From Micrococcus sp. EYE_212 (GTDB taxonomy: Bacteria > Actinomycetota > Actinomycetes > Actinomycetales > Micrococcaceae), in the NCBI RefSeq assembly GCF_023147585.1, contig NZ_JAHXOZ010000001.1, positions 1-64,000 of the forward strand: a DNA stretch of 64,000 nucleotides, in the 5' to 3' direction. The notes beneath the pieces were generated by a model. The model made no database searches. It saw nothing but the letters and a program-made list of their open reading frames with translations, and was not told the DNA's origin. Position 1 is the first letter of the stretch. Every line of letters starts with the position of its first letter. Below are positions 19,002 to 28,699 of the stretch, piece by piece. The position numbers were made by a program, and so were the translations under genes.

Positions 19002-19634
19002 TCAGAGTCTGGCGCGCTTCACCGCGGCGAGGTCTCCGTCCACGGTGACGTGCACGGCGTCGCGGCCGTGGGCCCAGAGGAGCAGCTCGCCGACCTCGCC
19101 CGACACGGTGACCGGGGTGTGGACGGCCACCGACTCGCGGGCCACCGTCACGGGCGCGCGGCCGGGGGCCTGCAGGACGACGGGGACCGTCGAGGAGCGC
19201 AGGAGCATCGGGGCCATACGGCGCAGGGAGCGGTAGAGCGCGTCCGTGTCCCGCTCGGAGAAGGCGCGGGGCGCGGGGAGCTCTCCGCCGCGGGCGACCT
19301 CGCCCCGACGCACGTCCTCGAGGTGGATGAAGTGCTCGGCGGCGTTCACGTGCTGGTCGGCGAGGCGCATGGGGTTCAGGGTGCCGGGGCCCTTGGCCCA
19401 GGACTGGACCAGCTCGCGGTAGTCGCGCGACTTGGCCTGGTCCGAGACCTTGCCCAGGTGGGCCTTGAGGGGGCCGACCATCATGCCGGCGGCGGCGTCG
19501 GGGCGGTTCTCGCGGACCCACAGGTGCGTGGCCATGTCGCGGGTGGTCCACCCCTCGCAGAGGGTCGGGGCGTCGGGGCCGTTCTCGAGGAGGAGGTCGG
19601 ACAGGCGGGCACGTTCGGCAGAGGCGAAGGTCAT
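19002..19634 (-). CDS. TIGR03085-type metal-binding protein (mycothiol-dependent maleylpyruvate isomerase superfamily)
   Basis: This 210-residue protein belongs to the DinB/maleylpyruvate isomerase-like superfamily of actinobacteria. The start SAERARLSDLLLENGPDAPTL, then GWTTRDMATHLWVRE and AAEHFIHLEDVRRG carry the three metal-ligand histidine positions of that fold (H in ATHLW, H and H in EHFIHLED). No substrate is known for the TIGR03085 group; mycothiol use is an inference from relatives. The ATG at 19634 lies 7 bases after TAGCCT (19647-19642), so the mRNA is probably leaderless. The -10 box shares bases with the stop codon of the gene upstream. Confidence 0.82.
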   Translation of the reverse strand: MTFASAERARLSDLLLENGPDAPTLCEGWTTRDMATHLWVRENRPDAAAGMMVGPLKAHLGKVSDQAKSRDYRELVQSWAKGPGTLNPMRLADQHVNAAEHFIHLEDVRRGEVARGGELPAPRAFSERDTDALYRSLRRMAPMLLRSSTVPVVLQAPGRAPVTVARESVAVHTPVTVSGEVGELLLWAHGRDAVHVTVDGDLAAVKRARL

Positions 19635-19644
19635 GGTCGCCAGG

Positions 19645-20175
19645 CTAGCGAGCGGACACCCGCGACGGCGAGGAGTGCGGGGCCGAGGGCGGGGTGCGCT
19701 CTGCGAACTCGACGAGTCCGCCGAGCACGCCGCCGGCCACGCCCATCCACCGGCGCGGGTGCCGCGCACCGCGGCGGACGGCCAGGCGCTCGAGGCCCGC
19801 GTCCGCCTTCAGGGAGAGCCACAGGCTCACGCCCAGGACCGTCCCGATCCCGACGCTCCCCGCCGCCAGCGCCACCGCCTGACGCGGGCCGTCCACGACG
19901 GGGCCGGCCGAGGACGCGCTGCCGCCCCCGCGGACGGAGGCCGCCCAGGCACCGCTCGGGATGAGCAGGGCCACGGCGCCGCCGAACGCCGCCGCGGTCC
20001 GGACGTGCGGCAGCCGCCCCAGCGGGATCAGGGAGGCCGCTCCGCTGCCGAGGCCCGCGGCGGCGGCCGCGGCCAGCCGCAGCCGCGCATCGGGGATCGC
20101 CCGCTCCGCCCGGCGCACCTCCCGCTCGAAGCGCGCCCGCTCTGTGAAGGGCATGTCCTGCGCGAACCCGGTCAT
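19645..20175 (-). CDS. Hypothetical membrane protein
   Basis: 176 residues with a basic, charged N-terminus (residues 10-30) and three hydrophobic stretches (LRLAAAAAAGLGSGAASLI; AAAFGGAVALLIPSGAWAA; AVALAAGSVGIGTVLGVSLW). I recognise no family. Its ATG overlaps the stop of the SDR gene by 4 bases, so it is probably translated together with it. The C-terminal tail is polar and Ser/Arg-rich. Confidence 0.65.
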   Translation of the reverse strand: MTGFAQDMPFTERARFEREVRRAERAIPDARLRLAAAAAAGLGSGAASLIPLGRLPHVRTAAAFGGAVALLIPSGAWAASVRGGGSASSAGPVVDGPRQAVALAAGSVGIGTVLGVSLWLSLKADAGLERLAVRRGARHPRRWMGVAGGVLGGLVEFAERTPPSAPHSSPSRVSAR

Positions 20176-20990
20176 CGGCGGATCACCTTGTGCTGGGCGG
20201 CCTGCGCGACGGGCCGCATCACGATCTGGTCCAGGTTCACGTGGTGCGGCAGCTCCACGGCGTGCACGCACACCTCGGCGACGTCCTCCGCCGTGAGGGG
20301 CTTCTCCACGCCGGCGTAGACCGCGTCGGCCGCCGACTGGTCTCCCCCGAGGCGGTTCTTCGAGAACTCCTCGGTGTGCACCATGCCCGGCAGCACCTCG
20401 ACCACGCGCACGTTGTGCTCGGCCTCCTCGAGGCGCAGGGCCCCGGTCAGCCCGTGGGCGCCCATCTTGGCCGCGTTGTACCCCGCACCTCCCTCATAGG
20501 CGACGATCGCCGCCGTCGACGTGAGGTTCAGGACGGTGCCCTCCCCGTGCGCGCGCAGCAGGGGAAGGAAGGCGCGGCACGCGTTCAGGGTGCCGAGCAC
20601 GTTGACGCGGTACATCCACTCCCAGCCGGCCGGGTCGCCGTCGGCCACGGCGTCCACGCCCTGCGCGCCGCCCGCGATGTTGAGCAGCGTGTCCGCGCCG
20701 CCCTCCGCGGCCACCCGGTCGGCCAGCGCGCCGACGGCCGCCGCGTCCGTCACGTCGAGGGGCGCGGGCCGGACCTCCCCCATGAGGCCCTCGGCGCGCA
20801 CCTGCGCGGCGAGCTGCTCGAGGCGCTCGGCGCGGCGGCCGGCGGCGTACACCCGCCAGCCGCGGCGGGCCAGCTCGAGGGCGGTGGCGCGGCCGATGCC
20901 GGAGGTCGCGCCGGTCACGACGGCGGTGCGGGGCGGCGTCGAGGAGTCGGCCACGGTGGACGGGGCGGGGGTCTGCGAGGTCTCGGTCAC
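20172..20990 (-). CDS. SDR family NAD(P)-dependent oxidoreductase
   Basis: A classical short-chain dehydrogenase, 272 residues from GTG 20990. The cofactor motif TGATSGIGRA starts near residue 28 and AGRRAERL follows. NIAGG replaces the more usual NNAG, the catalytic serine lies in NLTSTAA and the YNAAK motif supplies Tyr and Lys. An arginine pair after the second strand favours NADP. The closest functional groups (YdfG-like serine/3-hydroxy acid dehydrogenases) have this layout, but the substrate is not deducible. There is no strong ribosome site. It is divergent from valS across a 141-base gap. Confidence 0.88.
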   Translation of the reverse strand: MTETSQTPAPSTVADSSTPPRTAVVTGATSGIGRATALELARRGWRVYAAGRRAERLEQLAAQVRAEGLMGEVRPAPLDVTDAAAVGALADRVAAEGGADTLLNIAGGAQGVDAVADGDPAGWEWMYRVNVLGTLNACRAFLPLLRAHGEGTVLNLTSTAAIVAYEGGAGYNAAKMGAHGLTGALRLEEAEHNVRVVEVLPGMVHTEEFSKNRLGGDQSAADAVYAGVEKPLTAEDVAEVCVHAVELPHHVNLDQIVMRPVAQAAQHKVIRR

Positions 20991-21131
20991 GCGTCCACTG
21001 TAGGCACGGAGCCGACGGGGACAGGGCCGTCGCGGGCCTCGTCGGCGCGTCGCACGCGGACCGTGCGGGAGGGGCGGGGGTGGTCGTGCGTGCTCACGGC
21101 CCCACCGTGCGGCCGTGGGAGAATGGCCGGC

Positions 21132-23801
21132 ATGGCTGAGAACACGCAGGGCACAGACACGCCCACCGACGCATCCCCCGCTCCGACGACCGCCGTGGCG
21201 GTCCCGGACCGCCCCGCCCTCGAGGGACTCGAGGACAAGCTGACCGCCCGCTGGGCCGAGGAAGGCACCTACGCCTTCGACCCGGACACCACGCGCGAGC
21301 AGGTCTACTCGATCGACACGCCGCCGCCCACCGCCTCCGGCTCCCTGCACGTGGGCCACGTGTTCTCCTACACGCAGACCGACGTGCTGGCCCGCTACCA
21401 GCGCATGACCGGCAAGAACGTGTTCTACCCCATGGGCTGGGACGACAACGGCCTGCCCACCGAGCGTCGCGTGCAGAACTACTACGGCGTGCGCTGCGAC
21501 CCCACGAAGCCCTCCATCGAGGGCTACCGCCCGCCGGAGACGCCGGCGAAGAACCAGCGCGACTGGGACGTCGTCTCCCGCAAGAACTTCATCGAGCTCT
21601 GCGAGGAGCTCGCCGTGCAGGACGAGAAGGTCTTCGAGGACCTCTTCACCCGCCTCGGCCTCTCCGTGGACTGGTCCATGACCTACCGCACCATCGACGA
21701 CGTCTCCCGCGCCGTCTCCCAGCGTGCCTTCCTGCGCAACATCGCCGCGGGCGACGCCTACCTCTCCGAGGCCCCCACCATGTGGGACGTCACCTTCCGC
21801 ACCGCCGTGGCCCAGGCCGAGCTCGAGGACCGCGAGGTCGCCGGCGCCTACCATCGCTACCCGTTCTTCACGGCCGACGGCGAGCAGGTCTTCATCGAGA
21901 CCACCCGCCCCGAGCTGCTCGCCTCGTGCTCCGCCCTCGTGGCCCACCCCGACGACGAGCGGTACCAGCCGCTGTTCGGCACCACGGTGCGCTCGCCCCT
22001 CTTCGACGTCGAGGTGGAGGTCAAGGCCCACGAGCTGGCCAAGCCGGACAAGGGCTCGGGCATCGCGATGGTCTGCACCTTCGGCGACCTGACCGACGTC
22101 ACGTGGTGGCGCGAGCTGCAGCTGCCCACCCGGACGCTGATCGGGCGCGACGGCCGCTTCGCCGCCGACACCCCCGAGTGGATCACCACGGAGGCCGGCC
22201 GCGCCGCCTACGCCGAGACCGTGGCCGGCAAGACCGTGTTCTCCGCGAAGGAGGGCGTGGTGAACGCCCTCACCGAGGCCGGCCTCATGGACGGCGAGCC
22301 GAAGAAGATCATGCACGCCGTGAACTTCTACGAGAAGGGCGACAAGCCCCTCGAGGTCGTGACCTCGCGCCAGTGGTACGTCCGCAACGGCGGCCGCGAC
22401 GCCGACCGCCGCGCCGCCCTCATCGAGCGCGGCCGCGAGCTGACGTGGCACCCCGAGCACATGCGCCACCGCTACGAGAACTGGGTGGACGGGCTCAACG
22501 GCGACTGGCTCGTCAGCCGCCAGCGCTTCTTCGGCGTGCCGATCCCGGTCTGGTACCGCCTCGACGAGGACGGCGAGCCGGTCTACGACGCGCCGATCGT
22601 CCCCGAGGACTCCGCCCTGCCGGTGGACCCCGTGGCCGAGCCCGCGCCGGGCTTCACCGAGGACCAGCGCGACGTCCCCGGCGGCTTCACGGGTGACCCC
22701 GACGTGCTCGACACGTGGGCGACCTCCTCGCTGACCCCGCAGATCGTGGGCCGCTGGAGCCGCGACGACGCGTTCTTCGAGAACGTCTTCCCGTTCGACC
22801 TGCGCCCGCAGGGCCACGACATCATCCGCACGTGGCTGTTCTCCACCGTGGTGCGCGCGGACGCCCTCAACGGCTCCGTCCCGTGGACGGACACCGCCCT
22901 CTCCGGGTGGATCCTGGACCCGGACCGCAAGAAGATGTCCAAGTCCAAGGGCAACGTGGTGGTCCCCACCGACATCCTCGAGGAGTTCGGCGCGGATGCG
23001 GTGCGCTACTGGGCCTCCTCGGCCCGCCTCGGCGCGGACACCGCCTACGAGGTGGCGCAGATGAAGATCGGCCGCCGACTGGCGATCAAGCTGCTCAACG
23101 CGGCGAAGTTCGTGCTCAACCTGGGCGCCACCTCCGACGCCGTGGTGCGCTCGGAGGCCGACTCAGCCGTCGTGACCAACGCCCTGGACGCCGCGCTGCT
23201 GGCCCGCCTGGCCCAGACCGTCGAGCAGGCCACCGCCGCGTTCGCCGGGTACGACTACGCCCGGGCGCTGAACGTGACCGAGCAGTTCTTCTGGCAGTTC
23301 ACGGACGACTACGTGGAGCTCGTCAAGGACCGCGCGTACGGCGGCCACGGCGAGGCCGAGCAGGCCTCCGTGGTGGCGACGCTCGCCACCACCCTGGACG
23401 CGCTCCTGCGCCTCCTGGCCCCGTTCCAGCCGTTCGCGACCGAGGAGGTGTGGAGCTGGTGGCGCACCGGCTCCGTGCACCGCGCCCCGTGGCCCGGCCT
23501 CGAGGCCGAGCTCAGCGGGCTGCGCGCGGCGGCCGAGGGCGGCGACCCGCGGGTCCTCGCCGTCGTGGCGCAGGTGCTCGGCGGCGTCCGCAAGTCGAAG
23601 TCGGAGGCGAAGGTCAAGCAGCGCACCGAGGTCCGCACGGCGACCGTGCGGGCCGGCGCGGCGCAGCTCGACGCGCTGCGCGGCGGGCTGGCCGACCTGA
23701 AGGCGGCCGGCAACGTGGCCGACGTCGTGCTCGTCGAGGCCGAGGGCGAGGGCGACCTCGAGGTCACCGATGTGGAGCTGGCCCCGGCCGAGCAGGCCTG
23801 A
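21132..23801 (+). CDS. valS: Valyl-tRNA synthetase
   Basis: A class I synthetase charging tRNA-Val, 889 residues. HIGH appears as TASGSLHVGHVFSYT, KMSKS as DRKKMSKSKGN, with the editing domain between and a C-terminal anticodon-binding domain. It has GWDDNGLPTERRVQNYYGVRC in the catalytic core, the form seen in the actinobacterial branch. ATG 21132 is preferred to the in-frame ATG at 21123 because GGGAGA ends 9 bases before it. No T-box is visible in the short upstream region, unlike ileS. Confidence 0.97.
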   Translation: MAENTQGTDTPTDASPAPTTAVAVPDRPALEGLEDKLTARWAEEGTYAFDPDTTREQVYSIDTPPPTASGSLHVGHVFSYTQTDVLARYQRMTGKNVFYPMGWDDNGLPTERRVQNYYGVRCDPTKPSIEGYRPPETPAKNQRDWDVVSRKNFIELCEELAVQDEKVFEDLFTRLGLSVDWSMTYRTIDDVSRAVSQRAFLRNIAAGDAYLSEAPTMWDVTFRTAVAQAELEDREVAGAYHRYPFFTADGEQVFIETTRPELLASCSALVAHPDDERYQPLFGTTVRSPLFDVEVEVKAHELAKPDKGSGIAMVCTFGDLTDVTWWRELQLPTRTLIGRDGRFAADTPEWITTEAGRAAYAETVAGKTVFSAKEGVVNALTEAGLMDGEPKKIMHAVNFYEKGDKPLEVVTSRQWYVRNGGRDADRRAALIERGRELTWHPEHMRHRYENWVDGLNGDWLVSRQRFFGVPIPVWYRLDEDGEPVYDAPIVPEDSALPVDPVAEPAPGFTEDQRDVPGGFTGDPDVLDTWATSSLTPQIVGRWSRDDAFFENVFPFDLRPQGHDIIRTWLFSTVVRADALNGSVPWTDTALSGWILDPDRKKMSKSKGNVVVPTDILEEFGADAVRYWASSARLGADTAYEVAQMKIGRRLAIKLLNAAKFVLNLGATSDAVVRSEADSAVVTNALDAALLARLAQTVEQATAAFAGYDYARALNVTEQFFWQFTDDYVELVKDRAYGGHGEAEQASVVATLATTLDALLRLLAPFQPFATEEVWSWWRTGSVHRAPWPGLEAELSGLRAAAEGGDPRVLAVVAQVLGGVRKSKSEAKVKQRTEVRTATVRAGAAQLDALRGGLADLKAAGNVADVVLVEAEGEGDLEVTDVELAPAEQA

Positions 23802-23966
23802 CCCGTCCACGGGCCCGGCGCGCCGTCCCACCCGGGGCGGGGTGCCGGGCCCGCGGCAACCGCCGGCAGGGCGCCGTCGGGCCGGCCGGGTGAGGACCAG
23901 TCACGCCAGGTGAGGGCAGGATCACCTCCTCCGGAACGGACGCGGACCTTGCATATCGTCGCCCGC

Positions 23967-24434
23967 ATGAACGGCCTCCTCCTGCACCCGCTCCTCGTCC
24001 ACCTGCCCGTCGTGCTGATCCCCCTCGTCGCACTCCTGACGGTCCCGACCCTGGTCTCGCGCCGCTGGTTCCAGTGGTCCGCCCCCTTCACCCTCGGCCT
24101 GGCCCTGCTGGCCGCACTCGGCTCGTGGTTCGCCACGTGGTCAGGGGAGGACCTGGAGGCACGGCTCGGCGAGAGCTCGGCGCTGCTGGAGCAGCATGCC
24201 CAGCTCGGGGAGATGACGCGCAACCTGACCGTCCTCACCCTCATGCTCCTCGCGGTCCACGTGGCTCTCTTCTGGCACCGCTCCCCCGTGGCGACGCGGG
24301 CGTTCGGTGAGAATCGACCCGTCGTCCACACCGTGCTGGCCGTGCTCACCCTCGTGGCCGCTCTCGCGGGCGTGGTCGTCGCGATCCAGGCAGGCCACGC
24401 CGGGGCGCAGCTCTTGTGGCTCGGGGCGGCGTGA
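23967..24434 (+). CDS. DUF2231 domain membrane protein
   Basis: 155 residues with four hydrophobic helices. The opening MNGLLLHPLLVHLPVVLIPL has the HPxLVHxP signature of DUF2231, a family of small four-helix membrane proteins that may bind haem or metal through the conserved histidines; no function is proven. A further histidine-containing stretch (LLAVHVALFWHR) lies in the third helix. TATCGT ends 7 bases before the ATG, suggesting a leaderless mRNA. The next gene follows after 35 bases on the same strand. Confidence 0.8.
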   Translation: MNGLLLHPLLVHLPVVLIPLVALLTVPTLVSRRWFQWSAPFTLGLALLAALGSWFATWSGEDLEARLGESSALLEQHAQLGEMTRNLTVLTLMLLAVHVALFWHRSPVATRAFGENRPVVHTVLAVLTLVAALAGVVVAIQAGHAGAQLLWLGAA

Positions 24435-24469
24435 GCGGCCGGGGCGGTCTGATGCGGGAGACTGGCCGC

Positions 24470-24892
24470 ATGCGACTCCTCCCCCGCCCCACCGCCACCC
24501 CGCCGCCGGATCCGCGCCGCGGGTCCGCCGGCGCGCACCGCACCGCCCGCCGCACCGCCGGCGTGCTCGCCGGCATGGGCGTGCTGCACTTCGTGAAGCC
24601 CGAGCCGTTCGACGGCCTCATCCCGCCGGCCCTGCCCGGCTCCGCGCGGGCGTGGACCCTCGGCTCGGGTGTGGCCGAGCTGGCGGTGGCCGGTCTGCTC
24701 GCCGCCCCCAGGACGCGGAGGGTGGGGGCGCGCGCCGCCCAGGCGCTGTTCGTGGCCGTGTGGCCGGGCAACATGTGGATGGCCTGGCGCGCCCGGCACG
24801 CCTCGGCCCCCGTCCGCGCCATGGCCTTCGGCCGCCTGCCCCTGCAGATCCCGATGATCCACTCGGCGGGACGGGTCGCCCGGGCGCTCTGA
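24470..24892 (+). CDS. DoxX-like small membrane protein
   Basis: 140 residues. After a basic, proline-rich N-terminus, the sequence GVLAGMGVLHFVKPEPFDGLIP matches the DoxX/DUF-type family in which a short helix is followed by FxxPxxFDxLIPP. Then come hydrophobic segments GVAELAVAGLLAA and AAQALFVAVWPGNMWMAW and a terminal LPLQIPMIHSA stretch. ATG 24470 is chosen because GGGAG lies 9 bases upstream. Members of this family are often annotated as DoxX; function is unknown. Confidence 0.72.
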   Translation: MRLLPRPTATPPPDPRRGSAGAHRTARRTAGVLAGMGVLHFVKPEPFDGLIPPALPGSARAWTLGSGVAELAVAGLLAAPRTRRVGARAAQALFVAVWPGNMWMAWRARHASAPVRAMAFGRLPLQIPMIHSAGRVARAL

Positions 24893-24917
24893 GACCCGCG
24901 AGGACCCCCGCACACGC

Positions 24918-24961
24918 CGCAGGCCCGGCCTCTGCTCGAGGGAGCAGCTGCCGGGCCTGCG
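24918..24961. terminator. Bidirectional terminator between convergent genes
   Basis: CGCAGGCCCGG pairs with CCGGGCCTGCG, with an inner CTGCT/AGCAG stem. It lies in the 94-base gap between the DoxX-like gene (+) and the DsbA-fold oxidoreductase gene (-), and can serve both strands. Confidence 0.75.
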
Positions 24962-24986
24962 GTGCTCCGTGGCAGGAGCCCCAGGA

Positions 24987-25604
24987 TCAGTCGAACTCGG
25001 GGCTCGTCGTGCGGGCGCGCTTGAGCTCGTAGAAGTACGGGAACTCGGCCAGCGCCACGGCGCCGTCGAAGATGCGGCCGGCCTGCTCGCCGCGCGCGAT
25101 GCGGGTCATCACGGGGCCGAAGAACGCGGTCCCCTCAAGGGCCACGACCGGGGTGCCGACGTCGTTCCCCACCAGCTCCTCGGCCTTGCGCTGCGCCTCG
25201 CGGAGGTGATCGTCGGCAGCGTCGGTGCGGGTGGACTCCAGGACGGCGGTGGCGTCCAGGCCGAGCTCCTCGGCGGCCTCGGCGATGACCGCCTCGTAGT
25301 CCTTGTTCCCCTGCTCGTGGATGCGGGTGCCCAGCGCCGTGTACCAGTCGGCGAGCAGCTCGGGGCGCTCGGTGCCCACGTGCAGGGTGGCGCGGCCGGG
25401 GATGAGCCCCTCGTCCGTGTGGCGGCGGTAGTCCGGGTCCAGCTCGCGGCCCTCGTTGAGCATGTAGAGGGACATCTGGTGAAAGCGCACCTCGACGTCC
25501 CGGACCTGCTCGACCTCGAGCATCCAGCGGGAGGTGATCCAGGCGAACGGGCACGTGGGGTCGAAGTAGAAGTCGACGACGGGGGTCTGCGGGGTCTCGG
25601 TCAT
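24987..25604 (-). CDS. DsbA-fold oxidoreductase of the mycothiol-dependent nitroreductase (Rv2466c) family
   Basis: The 205-residue protein matches the Rv2466c group along its length: VVDFYFDPTCPFAWITSRWM at the start, FHQMSLYMLNEGREL, a helical insertion, then GTPVVALEGTAFFGPV with the cis-proline and the terminal ELKRARTTSPEFD. These proteins are thioredoxin-fold oxidoreductases using mycothiol. The mycobacterial enzyme has a CPWC active site; here it is C18-P-F-A21, so only the N-terminal nucleophilic cysteine remains and a monothiol mechanism is expected. The gene is monocistronic between a terminator and clpX. Confidence 0.88.
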   Translation of the reverse strand: MTETPQTPVVDFYFDPTCPFAWITSRWMLEVEQVRDVEVRFHQMSLYMLNEGRELDPDYRRHTDEGLIPGRATLHVGTERPELLADWYTALGTRIHEQGNKDYEAVIAEAAEELGLDATAVLESTRTDAADDHLREAQRKAEELVGNDVGTPVVALEGTAFFGPVMTRIARGEQAGRIFDGAVALAEFPYFYELKRARTTSPEFD

Positions 25605-25662
25605 GAGGGGCCTCTCTCGGTGACGGTGCTGCGGTGCGGACGCGGTGGGTCGGGCGGTGCCG

Positions 25663-26961
25663 TCAGGCGCTGCGGCCGCGGCGGCGGCGCTCCACCTCGG
25701 CCGGGATGAGCAGGGGCTCGGCGTCTCCGCGAACGGCGTCCCCGGTGACCACCACGGTCCCGACGTCCGTGCGGGAGGGCAGCTCGAACATCACGGGCTT
25801 GAGGACGTTCTCCATGATGGAGCGCAGCCCTCGTGCGCCGGTGCCGCGGGCCTCGGCCAGCTCGACGACGACCTCGAGCGCGTCCGGCTCGAACTCCAGC
25901 TCGACGCCGTCCATGAGGAACATCTTCCGGTACTGCTTCAGCAGGGCGTTCTTCGGCTCGGTGAGGACGCGGACGAGCTGCTCCCGCGTGAGGTCCTCCA
26001 CCGTGGTGATGACGGGCAGGCGGCCGATGAACTCCGGGATGAGGCCGAACTTGAGGAGGTCCTCCGGGCGGACGTCCGCGTAGGAGGTCTCCCCCGCCCC
26101 CAGGTGGTTCAGCGGCGCGCCGAACCCGATCCCCTTGCGGCCGGCCCGGGAGCCGATGATCTCGTCCAGCCCGGCGAAGGCGCCGGCGACGATGAACAGG
26201 ACGTTGGACGTGTCGATCTGCAGGAACTCCTGGTGCGGGTGCTTGCGACCGCCCTGCGGCGGCACGGAGGCCACCGTGCCCTCGAGGATCTTCAGGAGCG
26301 CCTGCTGCACGCCCTCGCCCGAGACGTCCCGGGTGATGGAGGGGTTCTCGGACTTGCGGGAGATCTTGTCGATCTCGTCGATGTAGATGATCCCCTGCTC
26401 GGCGCGCTTCACGTCGTGATCCGCAGCCTGGATGAGCTTGAGGAGGATGTTCTCCACGTCCTCGCCCACGTAGCCGGCCTCGGTGAGGCTCGTGGCGTCC
26501 GCGACGGCGAAGGGCACGTTCAGCTTCCGCGCGAGGGTCTGGGCCAGGTAGGTCTTGCCGGAGCCCGTGGGCCCGACCATGAGGATGTTGGACTTGCCGA
26601 TCTCCACGTCCGCCAGGTCGTCATGCCCCGACAGCCGCTCCGCGAGGTCCGCCCCGCGGTCCTGCGGGCTGCGCACGCGCTTGTAGTGGTTGTAGACGGC
26701 CACCGCGAGGGAGCGCTTGGCCGCCTCCTGACCCACCACGAACTGCTCCAGGTGGTCGAAGATCTCCTGCGGCGTGGGGAGCACCAGCTCGTCCGACTCG
26801 GCGGCCTCCCCCAGCTCCTCCTCGATGATCTCGTTGCAGAGCTCGATGCACTCGTCGCAGATGTAGACCCCCGGGCCGGCGATGAGCTTGCGGACCTGCT
26901 TCTGGCTCTTGCCGCAGAACGAGCACTTCAGCAGATCCGCGCTCTCTCCGATACGCGCCAT
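25663..26961 (-). CDS. clpX: ATP-dependent Clp protease ATP-binding subunit ClpX
   Basis: ClpX unfolds tagged substrates and threads them into ClpP. The 432-residue protein has the N-terminal zinc-binding domain ([10 protein letters not shown] and CDECIELC, four cysteines), Walker [13 protein letters not shown], Walker [11 protein letters not shown], the pore loop [11 protein letters not shown], and sensor residues near GARGLRSIM. An IGF-type ClpP-docking loop region is present as [10 protein letters not shown]. It lies 171 bases downstream of clpP2; a possible own -10 TATCCT is at 27042-27037. Confidence 0.98.
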   Translation of the reverse strand: MARIGESADLLKCSFCGKSQKQVRKLIAGPGVYICDECIELCNEIIEEELGEAAESDELVLPTPQEIFDHLEQFVVGQEAAKRSLAVAVYNHYKRVRSPQDRGADLAERLSGHDDLADVEIGKSNILMVGPTGSGKTYLAQTLARKLNVPFAVADATSLTEAGYVGEDVENILLKLIQAADHDVKRAEQGIIYIDEIDKISRKSENPSITRDVSGEGVQQALLKILEGTVASVPPQGGRKHPHQEFLQIDTSNVLFIVAGAFAGLDEIIGSRAGRKGIGFGAPLNHLGAGETSYADVRPEDLLKFGLIPEFIGRLPVITTVEDLTREQLVRVLTEPKNALLKQYRKMFLMDGVELEFEPDALEVVVELAEARGTGARGLRSIMENVLKPVMFELPSRTDVGTVVVTGDAVRGDAEPLLIPAEVERRRRGRSA

Positions 26962-27132
26962 GGTGGTCTCCTCGAGATGGGCGGGATGGACGGCGTCGTG
27001 TCCCGTGGCGGACGACTCCGTTGTCGGACTCGCTCCAGGATACGCGGGGACCCGGACGCGTTAAGGGGCGGACACCCGGGACGCCGCGAGGGCCCGCCCG
27101 CGATGCGGCGGCGGACCCTCGTGACGGTCGGC

Positions 27133-27798
27133 TCAGGCGGACGGACGGGTGATCTTGCGGGAGGGGAGCACCTCGTCGACCAGGCCGTACTCGAGGGCCT
27201 GGTCGGCCGAGAGGAACTTGTCCCGGTCGATGTCCCGGGAGACCTCCTCCGGGGTCCGGTTGGTGAGCGAGGCCAGGGTCTGCTCCATCCAGACGCGCAT
27301 GCGGTTGATCTCCTGCGCGTGGATCTCCAGGTCCGTGGCCGTGCCCTGGTCGCCCTGCATCGCCGGCTGGTGGATCAGCACGCGGGCGTTGGGCAGCGCG
27401 AGGCGCTTGCCGGGGGCGCCGGCGGCCAGCAGCACCGCCGCGGCGGAGGCAGCCTGGCCGAGGCACACGGTCTGCACCTCGGGCCGGATGAACTGCATGG
27501 TGTCGTAGATCGCCGTCATGGCCGTGAACGAGCCGCCCGGGGAGTTGATGTAGAGCGTGATGTCACGCTCGGAGTCCATCGCCTCGAGGACGAGCAGCTG
27601 CGCCATCACGTCGTCGGCCGACGCGTCGTCCACCTGCGAGCCCAGGAAGACGATGCGGTCCTCGAAGAGCTTGGCGTAGGGGTCCTGGCGCTTGAAGCCG
27701 TAGGGAGTGCGCTCCTCGAACTGCGGCAGGATGTAGCGGGCGCTGGGAGCGGTGGCGGAGGGCGTCCCGGTGGGGAGCCCGGCGGGGAACGGGGTCAT
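27133..27798 (-). CDS. clpP2: ATP-dependent Clp protease proteolytic subunit ClpP2
   Basis: 221 residues with the actinobacterial ClpP2 signature: N-terminal [20 protein letters not shown], the oxyanion glycines [11 protein letters not shown], the catalytic serine in [14 protein letters not shown] and the histidine in [10 protein letters not shown]. ClpP1 and ClpP2 form a mixed tetradecamer that works with ClpX or ClpC1. ATG 27798 has AGGAG upstream. It begins 47 bases downstream of clpP1, as the second gene of the operon. Confidence 0.97.
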   Translation of the reverse strand: MTPFPAGLPTGTPSATAPSARYILPQFEERTPYGFKRQDPYAKLFEDRIVFLGSQVDDASADDVMAQLLVLEAMDSERDITLYINSPGGSFTAMTAIYDTMQFIRPEVQTVCLGQAASAAAVLLAAGAPGKRLALPNARVLIHQPAMQGDQGTATDLEIHAQEINRMRVWMEQTLASLTNRTPEEVSRDIDRDKFLSADQALEYGLVDEVLPSRKITRPSA

Positions 27799-27845
27799 GG
27801 AAGGTCTCCTCGAGAGGGTCTGGATGGGGCCGGGAGCGGAAGGAG

Positions 27846-28460
27846 TCAGCCCTGGACGCCGCCGCCGCCGGACACGGACGACGCCCGCTCGGCGATGTGG
27901 TCGATGAAGCCGTACTCCCGGGCCTCCGCGGCGGTGAACCACTTGTCACGCGCGTTGTCCTCGAGGATGGTCTCGACGGACTGGCCGGTCTGCTCCGCGG
28001 TGAGCTCGGCCATGACCCGCTTCATGTGCAGGATGAGCTGTGCCTGGATGCGGATGTCCGACTCCGTGCCGCCGATGCCGCCCGAGGGCTGGTGCATGAG
28101 GATGCGGGCATGAGGGGTCGCGTAGCGCTTGCCCTTCGCGCCCGAGGCGAGCAGGAACTGGCCCATCGACGCCGCGAGGCCGGTGGCCACGGTCACGACG
28201 TCGTTCGGGATGTACTGCATGGTGTCGTAGATCGCCATGCCCGCCGTGACGGAGCCGCCCGGCGAGTTGATGTACAGGTAGATGTCCTTCTCCGGGTCCT
28301 CCGCGGAGAGCAGGAGCAGCTGGGAGCAGATCGCGTTCGCGTTGTCGTCGCGCACGTCCGAACCGAGCCAGACGATGCGCTCCTGCAGCAGCCGCTTGTA
28401 GAGGTAGTCCTCGCGCTGCTCGGGATCCACCGAGGTCATGCGGGGGGTGATGTCAGTCAT
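27846..28460 (-). CDS. clpP1: ATP-dependent Clp protease proteolytic subunit ClpP1
   Basis: 204 residues. [20 protein letters not shown] gives the oxyanion region, [19 protein letters not shown] the catalytic serine and [16 protein letters not shown] the catalytic histidine, with the downstream aspartate in NARDKWF. It is the ClpP1 type, shorter and without the ClpP2 N-terminal extension. AGGAAGG stands upstream of ATG 28460. It follows tig but a terminator separates them; the clpP1-clpP2 pair is likely an operon. Confidence 0.97.
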   Translation of the reverse strand: MTDITPRMTSVDPEQREDYLYKRLLQERIVWLGSDVRDDNANAICSQLLLLSAEDPEKDIYLYINSPGGSVTAGMAIYDTMQYIPNDVVTVATGLAASMGQFLLASGAKGKRYATPHARILMHQPSGGIGGTESDIRIQAQLILHMKRVMAELTAEQTGQSVETILEDNARDKWFTAAEAREYGFIDHIAERASSVSGGGGVQG

Positions 28461-28632
28461 CACTGCTGCCTTCCTGTCGAGATGCTTCGCTGGCCCCCGT
28501 CCGTGCGCCGCTTCGGGCGCGGAGACGGGTCCCTGATCGAGGTCGACACTATCCGGGCGCCCTCGCCGCGCGAGGACGTGCCGGGGGCGTTTCGCTGTTG
28601 GCGCAGGTCGACGACGCCGCCCGGCGGCGGAC

Positions 28633-28673
28633 GCACCGGCGCCCCCGTCCACAGGGGACGGGGGCGCCGGTGC
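28633..28673 (-). terminator. Terminator downstream of tig
   Basis: An 18-bp perfect stem (GCACCGGCGCCCCCGTCC and its complement) with a 5-base loop lies 27 bases past the tig stop on the minus strand, in the 239-base gap before clpP1. Nothing else is recognisable in that gap apart from the clpP1 ribosome site. Confidence 0.8.
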
Positions 28674-28699
28674 ACGGCGGGCACGGGCCCGCAGGAGGA

